In this document: piece by piece, positions 57,270 to 64,000 of the stretch
How the letters are laid out: every line of letters begins with the position of its first letter
Position numbering within the stretch: the first letter of the stretch is position 1
NCBI GenBank assembly: GCA_033297205.1
Contig: MU859071.1
Span: 1-64,000 of the forward strand
Source of the DNA: Pseudoneurospora amorphoporcata
Lineage: Eukaryota > Ascomycota > Sordariomycetes > Sordariales > Sordariaceae
DNA length: 64,000 bases
Reading direction: 5' to 3'
Program-made: the position numbers and the translations under genes
Notes under the pieces: generated by a model
Told to the model about the DNA's origin: nothing
What the model saw: the letters and a program-made list of their open reading frames with translations, nothing else
Database searches by the model: none

Positions 57270-58536
57270 TTAGAAAACGCTAATGTAGTTGTTGATCCTC
57301 TCCTTCTGGTTCTGTGCTATGCACTCGGCGATCCAAGTGATGTTGCGGATTTCCTGCGCGTCGTGTTAGTCATCATGTTTTCAACGGACAAGGGGGAATC
57401 CAAACTCACCTGTTCTCTCAACTTGACCCACGCATACACTATGGCGAAGGTAAACTGCCTTGTGAACGCGCCCTTGGAAATCTCCATCTCCTTCTGGTAG
57501 AACATGTCCTCCAGACTCTTGCCCTCACTTCCGCCACCGCCCATGTTACCGGGACCGCTAGGACCGCCTCCGAGACCAGCAGCATCGAAGAAGGACTTGT
57601 AATCGGCCACACCCTCAACAGCCAGTCTCACACCCTCAAAATCATCTGCCCGCGACAACATGAGCGTCCCCTCCGGGTACAGCTGCCCAAAGGAAGGATA
57701 GAGCTTCTTACGGTCTGCCTTGGACAGCTCCGTGCCGAACGAGTTCAGAGTGATGTTGATAGCCCGCCTGTCCGCCTCAAACTCCAGCAACTCCGTCATC
57801 ACCTCAGCCGTCGGGGTCCCGGCCATATCGGGGTGGGTGTTGACAAAGTTGTAGAAATCCTCCAGGTAGTTCTTGTACAGCGTGTTGCGCACAATCTCGA
57901 TGTTGAGCTCGTCCAGGTCCTGGTGCGACAGGCTGCCCTTGAAGTAAGGGGCCAACGGGGTCTCGATCAGCACGCTGTTGTACAGCTCCTCGATGTTGGT
58001 GGCCACGCAGAGGACCGGCATGGTCTCGAACCAGCCGAGCGGGTGGCAGCGCTCGAGCAACTCGCGTGTGTCGCGCTCGTGAAGGGTGCCCGTGATGAGC
58101 AGGGCAACGTTGTCGATCATGTAGCCGTAGGTGAGGTAGTCCATGAACTTGGCCAGTGAGCCGGTCGCGTTGGCGCGGACATAGCGGAACTCGGAGACCA
58201 GCTTGTCGGTGGTCTTGGCGGCGAGAGCGGAGGTCGAAGGGCTGGGCGGGAGAGAGGCGAGAAAGTCACCGTATGCAGGTCCGAGTTGGAGTTTGAGGTC
58301 TGTGGGCAAGGTTGTTAGGGTGAGGTGTTATGGGTCGGGGATGGAAATGGGAGGAAGGCTCACCATCAATCGATTCGCATTGCGTCATGTTGGTATAGTT
58401 GGCGCCCGTCAACAGGCTGTTCCTGTATCCACGGACGATACCCTCGATGTAGCTATTGATGATAGTCAGCACTGGAACTCCGTATTTGGGATTGGGAAAC
58501 ATACCCATTGTTGACGTTGAATAATAGGCCCTCCAT
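57270..58536 (-). CDS. vma6: V-type proton ATPase subunit d (Vma6)
   Basis: Stalk subunit coupling V1 to the membrane Vo ring of the vacuolar proton pump. Four exons: 58505-58536, 58364-58452, 57410-58299, 57270-57353; introns 52, 64 and 56 nt with GTATGT or GTGAG donors. Total 1,095 nt, 364 residues, matching the family length. Reads MEGLLFNVNNGYIEGIVRGYR.. and QCESIDDLKLQLG.. across the junctions, then RCHPLGWFETM, EADRRAINITLNSFGTEL and, across the last junction, REQEIRNITWIAECIAQNQKERI, the conserved C-terminus. A Gly-rich insert (GGGPSGPGNMGGGG) near residue 290 is fungal-specific. Diverges from nop58. Confidence 0.95.
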
Positions 58537-59094
58537 GTTTGCGGTTGGAGTTGGAGGTGGTGATGTTCAAGCGAGTGTTCAACAACAACAGATGAGTGGC
58601 ACTCCCTGAGTGTCTGATTGTCTGTCGTTGTTGGACCTCCAGTTGGCTATCGAGGTCACAGGCACAACTCTCAGCGACAGGGCCGCGGGAAGGCTGCAAC
58701 AGGGCGCCCACTCTCCGCGCTTCAGAGAGAGGGTTGGACCGTGCATGACTGGTCTTGGCATCTCCAATTCAGAGCGGCCAGAGGCGAGGGTTGAAGGAGA
58801 GAAGTTGGCGGCGCAAAGATACGTACCATAGCCGAGCTTGGGCCACCTCTGGCCTATTCAAGTAATTCAACCCCACACTGTACTCTGATTGGGGGAAAGG
58901 GCGCATTCGGTGGGCAGGCAGAGCGGGCAGAAGTTGTGGGTGCTCCAAAGCCTGGTGGAAAAAAATTGTTCTTTGCTCTCGACTTTTTTCTCCCCTCGAG
59001 GCTCGGTGTGAATATCGCAAAAACAGCACACCCACTTGCTGTTCCCCAACAACAATTGACAGCGCGTTCGGGATCCAAACACCAAACCGCAACC
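58537..59094. promoter_or_regulatory. Divergent promoter vma6 / nop58
   Basis: 558 bp between two divergent start codons; T6/A6 tracts at 58966-58990 and a CAACAACAAT leader next to nop58. No TATA consensus. Confidence 0.5.
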
Positions 59095-61120
59095 ATGCCT
59101 CTCTTTATCCTAACAGAAACCAGTGCCGGGTAAGTGCCACCACCCCAATTCACGTCTATACACCACGGCCTCGTCCATGCTTTTGCGGAAGAAGTTCGAA
59201 TCGTCCAATGCGCTGTTCTTCCGTCTCGAATTTAAACAACACTTACAGAGATACAATATGTCTAACATGTCCCTACAGTTATGGCCTGTTCAAGGCGGCA
59301 GACAAGAAGCTGCTGTCCGACGACAACCTCGCCGAGCGCCTCAACAGCGTTGAGAAGATCACCAAGGAGTAAGTTGCCTCGTCACCAAATATCAGGGCAA
59401 CTCCCAGCCTGCCTCCCCCGAGATCCAATTGACCAACACGCGTCCCTACAGGATCAAGTACAAGGAGTTCGCCAAGTTCGAGAGCGCCGCCTCTGCCCTC
59501 GAAGAAATCGCTGGTGTTGTTGAGGGCAAGATTACCCCCAAGCTGAACAGCCTGCTCGCCGAGATTGGAAGTGAGAAGAAGGTCACCCTGGCCGTTGCCG
59601 AGACCAAGCTCGGTGCTGCCATCAACAAGATCCCCGGTCTCGATATCCAGCCCGTTGCCGACTCCACCACCACCGACCTCTTCCGTGCCATTCGCCAATA
59701 TCTTCCCGAGCTCATTCCTGGCATGCTCCCCGAGAACTTCAAGGAGATGTCCCTCGGTCTCTCTCACTCTCTCTCCCGCCACAAGCTCAAGTTCTCCCCC
59801 GAGAAGGTCGATGTCATGATCGTCCACGCCGTCTCGCTCCTCGACGAGCTTGACAAGGAGCTCAACACCTACGCGATGCGTGTCAAGGAATGGTACGGCT
59901 GGCACTTCCCCGAGTTGGCCAAGATTCTTCCCGACAACCTTTCTTATGCTCGCATCATCGTCACCATGGGCATGCGTTCTAACGCCACGACTGCCGATTT
60001 GTCCGAGATTCTTCCCCACGAGATTGAGGCTGCCGTCAAGGCTGCCGCCGACATTTCCATGGGTACTGAGGTTTCCGAGGAGGATCTCCAGAACATCAAG
60101 TACCTCGCTGAGCGCGTCATCGACTACTCAGTTTACCGCAAGCAGCTCTCTGACTACCTCGAGAACCGCATGCGCGCTATCGCTCCCAACATGACCGAGC
60201 TCGTCGGCGCTCTTGTCGGTGCCCGTCTCATTGCCCACGCTGGTTCCGTCATGAACCTTGCCAAGAACCCCGGTTCTACCATCCAGATTCTCGGTGCCGA
60301 GAAGGCCCTTTTCCGTGCCCTTAAGACCAAGCACGCCACCCCCAAGTATGGTCTCATCTACCACGCTTCTCTCGTTGGCCAGGCTTCCGGTGCCAACAAG
60401 GGTAAGATGGCTCGTCAGCTCGCCTCCAAGGTCGCCCTTGGTGTCCGTACCGATGCTCTTGCTGAGTTCCCCGAGGATGCCGATGATGAGACTCGCGCCA
60501 ACCTTGGTATCCGCTCCCGCGCCAAGCTTGAGAACAACCTTCGCCAGCTCGAGGGCAAGCCCATTGCCAGCAAGGGTGTCTCTCTCGGCCCCAACGGTAT
60601 CCCCATCGCTTCTGCCCCCAAGTGGGACATCAAGGAGGCCCGCAAGTACAACATCGATGCTGACGGCATGGCCGCTGATGCTGAGGCTCCCAACAAGCCC
60701 CTTATCCAGGAGGTTGAGATGAAGGATGCTCCCGCCGATGAGGATGAGGAGATGAAGGATGTTTCGGAGAAGAAGTCCAAAAAGGACAAGAAGGAGAAGA
60801 AGGAGAAGAAGGACAAGAAGGCCAAGAAGGAGCTTGACGACAAGGACTTTGAGCGTCTCGCCAAGGCCGCTGGCATGTCCGTCGACAAGTTCAAGCGCCG
60901 CTTCGAGCGCGGTCAGATCAGCATCAAGGAGGACGGCACGCTCGAGGTTCTCAGCAAGAAGGACTTCAAGGGCAAGGCCGAGAAGGTCGAGGAGGAGGCT
61001 GAGGAGGAGAAGCCTGCCAAGAAGTCCAAGAGCTCCAAGCGCAAGGCTGAGGCCGAGGATGAGGAGACAACGAAAGAGGAGAAGCCCAAGAAGAAGAAGA
61101 AGAAGTCCAGCAAGGAGTGA
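59095..61120 (+). CDS. nop58: Nucleolar protein Nop58, box C/D snoRNP core
   Basis: Core protein of box C/D snoRNPs that guide 2'-O-methylation of rRNA. Three exons: 59095-59129, 59279-59368 and 59452-61120; both introns run GTAAGT..CCCTACAG and the first is 149 nt. 597 residues. NOP5 N-terminal domain (MPLFILTETSAGYGLFKA..), coiled NOSIC region, and the Nop domain near 291-335 (TELVGALVGARLIAHAGSV..AKNPGSTIQILGAEKALFRALK) with the RNA-binding GAEK. The tail after about residue 480 is made of Lys/Glu KKEKKDKK-type blocks, as in other Nop58. Very strong C-ending codon bias and ribosome-biogenesis role fit its neighbours rps0 and uS15m. Confidence 0.96.
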
Positions 61121-61773
61121 TTTCCTTTTTGAATTCTCTAATTCGGAGTTAATTACCGCTCCGTCTTCCCTTCTTCTTGTTTGTTTGTCTGTATGATACA
61201 CCTCCCCGGCAAAATTTCGGCTTGTGGTTGATCTCTGGCGTTGGAAATGGGCAATGTGACGGCGTACTGGATGGAGCATTGATTTGATTTCTAGAGAAGA
61301 ATATGGTTATTATGTTGTTTATAAAGCGAACTCGATTCTCATTTGGATCTAAAAAGGGGCATCGAGACAGGTTTAGCGGTGGTGATGCGCTGCGGCCCGG
61401 TTCTTGCCAACGGTTGGCGGAGGACCGAACTTGTATTCCTATCTACCTAAATAGCCTCCGTCTTCTGAAGCTTGAATTCGATTGACAGTCAGCAATCCAT
61501 CGTTGGGAGAAGTGATCATAACCATTAGACTTTAGGTATCGTGGCCTTCCCATGGTATTGACGGCATGTTCCAATTCCAGATTTTGTGTTCCTTATCTTA
61601 TCGCAGCTCAAGCCAAGGACAAAAGCCCCACTAAAATTCCGTCACTGAGCCAAGCAGCGGTCTCCAGCCAGCAGTCGAAGGTCCTCTTGCTGCCTTCGTT
61701 TATTTACCATCTGTCATTCCTCCCTTTTTTTCCATTGCAACAAGAACCACGAAAACCCCCCACATTTGCCATC
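61121..61773. other. Spacer nop58 to hub1-like gene
   Basis: 3' flank of nop58 and promoter of the next gene on the same strand. No ATG lies in the downstream frame from 61552 until 61774. Nothing else seen. Confidence 0.5.
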
Positions 61774-62535
61774 ATGGCAGACTCGGACCGACAACGGTCA
61801 CGCTCTCGATCGCCATCGCGAAAACCCAAAATCAATACAGGCGGGTTCAAATGGAAGTCCAAGCCCAGCACCGGCAATGACGACAACCAAGACCGCGCCG
61901 GTCTGCAGCGCGGCTACAGGGATCGCTCGCCCAGGAGGAACAACCGTGATCGGGATGATGATCGCAACAGAGACAGAGACAGAGACAGAGACTCAGGTCG
62001 GGACCGCGACCGTTCACCACGCAGGAGAGATGACCGTGGCGACCGTGACAGGGATCAAAGAGGAGGAGGAGGAGGAGGAGATCGCTACAGAGGCGATAGC
62101 TACAGAGGAGGCGACCGTGATCGCGACAGAGACCACAGGGACAGGAGAGACCGATCCCGCTCACCGCGCAGAAGAGACGACCGCGACCGTTCCCCACGAC
62201 GCAACAACCGCTCACCCCGCCGCGACCGCCTCAAGAAAGAAAAGAAAGACGACAAAGACAAACCTCGTGCCCCAGCTGCCCCATCAGGAGGAGGCGAAGA
62301 AATGATCATAGTAACCGTCAACGACCGACTCGGCACCAAGGCGCAAATCCCCGCTTTCCCCTCGGACACCATCAAGCAGTTCAAGGTCATGGTGGCGATG
62401 CGGGTCGGTCGCGAGCCGCATGAGATTCTGCTGAAGAGGCAGGGCGAGAGGCCGTTTAAGGATCAGTTGAGCTTGGCGGACTATGGAGTTAGTAGCGGGG
62501 TGCAGATTGATTTGGAGGTTGATACTGGTGATTAA
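61774..62535 (+). CDS. hub1: Hub1/UBL5-like ubiquitin fold with RS/RD-rich extension
   Basis: Predicted splicing-linked ubiquitin-like protein. Single exon, 253 residues. Residues 1-175 are Arg/Ser/Asp-rich (SRSRSPSRKP, then RDRDRDRD and RSPRR blocks), partly built from a GACAGA hexamer repeat near 61969-61992. Residues about 178-253 form a Hub1-like fold: EMIIVTVNDRLGTKAQI.., PSDTIKQFKVMVA.., ILLKRQGERPFKDQLSLADYGV, matching the VNDRLG and FKD.LSL.DY landmarks of Hub1/UBL5. Canonical Hub1 has only about 73 residues and ends in a di-tyrosine; here the end is LEVDTGD, with neither di-Tyr nor di-Gly, so conjugation is unlikely. Role in spliceosome function is inferred from Hub1 and from the RS-type extension. 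Confidence 0.75.
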   Translation: MADSDRQRSRSRSPSRKPKINTGGFKWKSKPSTGNDDNQDRAGLQRGYRDRSPRRNNRDRDDDRNRDRDRDRDSGRDRDRSPRRRDDRGDRDRDQRGGGGGGDRYRGDSYRGGDRDRDRDHRDRRDRSRSPRRRDDRDRSPRRNNRSPRRDRLKKEKKDDKDKPRAPAAPSGGGEEMIIVTVNDRLGTKAQIPAFPSDTIKQFKVMVAMRVGREPHEILLKRQGERPFKDQLSLADYGVSSGVQIDLEVDTGD

Positions 62536-62876
62536 GGGGAGAAGGGAGACATGAGCTCCCCGACGTGTTTTGGACGGTTATTCGGGCTAAGAAACTGTTC
62601 ATGTCAACATGGCAGCAGTATTGACAAAGGTGTTGGAATATTGTATGGAACTCCGCTTGATAAGCGACAGCAAACAGACGAAACGAAGTGGTATGGTATG
62701 GTATCATCAAGCTAACTACTCGCTCAACAAATAGATAGTCACACAAACCAAGCCTAGAACGGATTCCCTTGAAAATATATCCAAAATAAACCCAACCCAA
62801 CCGACAACGCCTAACGATGTGCTCATGATCAATCATAACTCATCACACTTGTTATCTTCTTCCCAGACCCCCAGAA
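62536..62876. other. Convergent 3' flanks
   Basis: 341 bp between the stop codons of the Hub1-like gene and the right-edge gene. No gene seen. Confidence 0.5.
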
Positions 62877-64000
62877 CTACCACCCATCACTATCCTCCTT
62901 CCCCCCATCTCCCCCAAAAGACCCAGGCATACCTCCTCCTCCTCCTCCTCCTCCACCAGTACCTTCCCTCTCCGCCCTTCTGTTCCTCTCTCTCTCCTCT
63001 CTCCTACCACCTCCACCCCCATTTCCATTCCCCATCTTCGTCACCACCTCCCCGCCATCATGTCCCTGTCCCTGCGTCTGTCCCACACTCACGATAGAAC
63101 TAGCAACCTTGCTATACTCCGGCGGATCTCCCGGGCTCCCCGCATCACCGTTTCCGCCGTTAACCAAGGAGTCATTCATCCCCTCTCCCGCCGCGCCCAT
63201 GTTTTCGTGATCAGAAAGAGCGGAGACGGCTTCGCTTGAGCGGGAACTCCTTCCACTACTCGTTCCTTTGTGATCGTGCAGGTGGTTATATTCCCGCTCG
63301 AGTTTATTCGGGTGGCTTTGCCGGCTGTGTTGTTGTTGCTGGCTGCGGTGGCTCAAGTGGCTGTTCAGACTGCTCGGGTTCAAATTCGGTAAATGGTCAT
63401 CTAGCTCATCGTCATCGTCATCGTCCAGGTCGGGGTCGGGGTCGTCGACGTGTGCTTGGTGGGCTTGGTGGTCCAAGTATTTAAGCGGCTGAGAATGATG
63501 GTCGAGCAATTCTTCGGGGTGTTCGTCAGGCGGAATCAGAATCTCGTGGGCGTGGCCGTGCAGGAGGACGGAAGTTGGACGTTGGCCGGGAATGGGGCCG
63601 GGACCGGGACGGATGGAGGTGAGGGATTGTTGGGAGAGGCGACGGGAGAAGGTGGGCGGTTGGGCATCGGTGTTGGGGCCGGGGCGGGTGATCATGGTTG
63701 TTGGTGAGTCTTTGGGAGAAGAGGAGGAGCCGCCGCGGGCTTTGAGTTCGCCTTGCGTGATGTAGTGGGCTTTGAGGTCTGGAAGAGCGTGTTAGGTCTG
63801 CCTTGCTGGAGAAGAAGAGGGGGTTAAGGAGAAGGGAGCAAGGGGTAAGGGAAGAAGGGGTAGGGTAAGGATTTACGATCGAGACAGAAGCCCTCTACGA
63901 TGACTTCCTCGTGGCATTTAGGTTTGGAGCAGCCGTCTGTTGGTTTGTCAATGTCCGGTTCGCGCTTAAACGAATGATGAGGTGGGGACGGGATCTTACG
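62877..64000 (-). CDS. Unrecognised low-complexity protein, cut by window end
   Basis: 3' part of a minus-strand gene. Visible exons: 63877-63936 and 62877-63778; the last base of a further exon is at 64000, followed by a GTAAGA donor at 63999. Introns 63937-63999 (..CAACAG) and 63779-63876 (GTAAAT..TTCCAG). The junctions give GCSKPKCHEEVIVEGFCLD|HLKAHYITQGELKA, a short Cys/His-containing segment that may belong to a small zinc-binding module starting outside the window. The rest is low-complexity: HLSHRSQQQQHSRQ, an Asp run (DLDDDDDDELDD), and Gly-rich and Arg/Glu-rich ends. Family and function not recognised. Confidence 0.65.

Noticed and set aside
60128..61279. 383-codon open frame antisense to nop58
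   Set aside because: Mirror of biased nop58 codons; Leu-rich run opposite the Lys/Glu tail; no real protein features.
1..64000. CRISPR arrays, insertion sequences, bacterial operons or ribosome binding sites
   Set aside because: The window is eukaryotic nuclear DNA; no spaced direct-repeat array or IS-type ends were seen.

Overview
This window is nuclear DNA of a filamentous ascomycete, most likely a Neurospora or a close relative in the Sordariaceae. The evidence is: short introns with GTRAGT-type donors and CTAAC-like branch sites, 45-120 nt in most genes; long gene-poor spacers; a dispersed 5S rRNA relic outside any rDNA array; in-frame stop codons in decayed genes that C-to-T changes in CAA/CAG codons would explain, as repeat-induced point mutation (RIP) would produce; and family-level recognition of the encoded proteins. 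The species is inference, because no database search was possible.

Layout. 1-5.2 kb: decayed sequence and a broken NACHT-WD40 NLR (HET-E/NWD type, fungal non-self recognition) on the minus strand, with two in-frame TAG stops and two canonical introns. 5.2-7.7 kb: spacer with a 5S rRNA relic fused to an inverted 5S fragment. 7.7-13.2 kb: a very large Lte1-type Ras GEF. 13.2-18.8 kb: spacer holding one intron-containing tRNA-Glu(CTC). 18.8-23.5 kb: the rRNA helicase spb4 diverging from a Dgk1-type CTP-dependent diacylglycerol kinase. 28.6 kb: a three-exon KxDL/BLOC-1-like gene with a TATA box. 31.4-35 kb: two unrecognised genes in divergent orientation, then the splicing factor cwc25. 35.6-38.2 kb: sec18/NSF. 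38-44 kb: decayed sequence, including a gene remnant with RIP-like stops. 44.3 kb: a stomatin-like SPFH protein. 47.4-52.8 kb: two paralogous F-box-like genes. 53.9-62.5 kb: a compact housekeeping cluster of rps0, mitochondrial uS15m, vma6, nop58 and a Hub1-like protein with an RS/RD-rich extension. The right edge cuts an unrecognised gene.

There is no operon logic; the recurrent arrangement is divergent pairs sharing 0.55-1.45 kb promoters (spb4/dgk1, 32.2/32.9 kb pair, cwc25/sec18, rps0/uS15m, vma6/nop58). Ribosome production is over-represented: spb4, rps0, uS15m, nop58 and tRNA-Glu. Splicing is represented by cwc25 and the Hub1-like gene. The accessory part is the NLR pseudogene, the F-box paralogs and the decayed 38-44 kb stretch.

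Exon boundaries were set by eye from GT..AG sites that restore an open frame through conserved protein sequence. For most conserved genes the summed exon length is a multiple of three and the protein reads through without stops.
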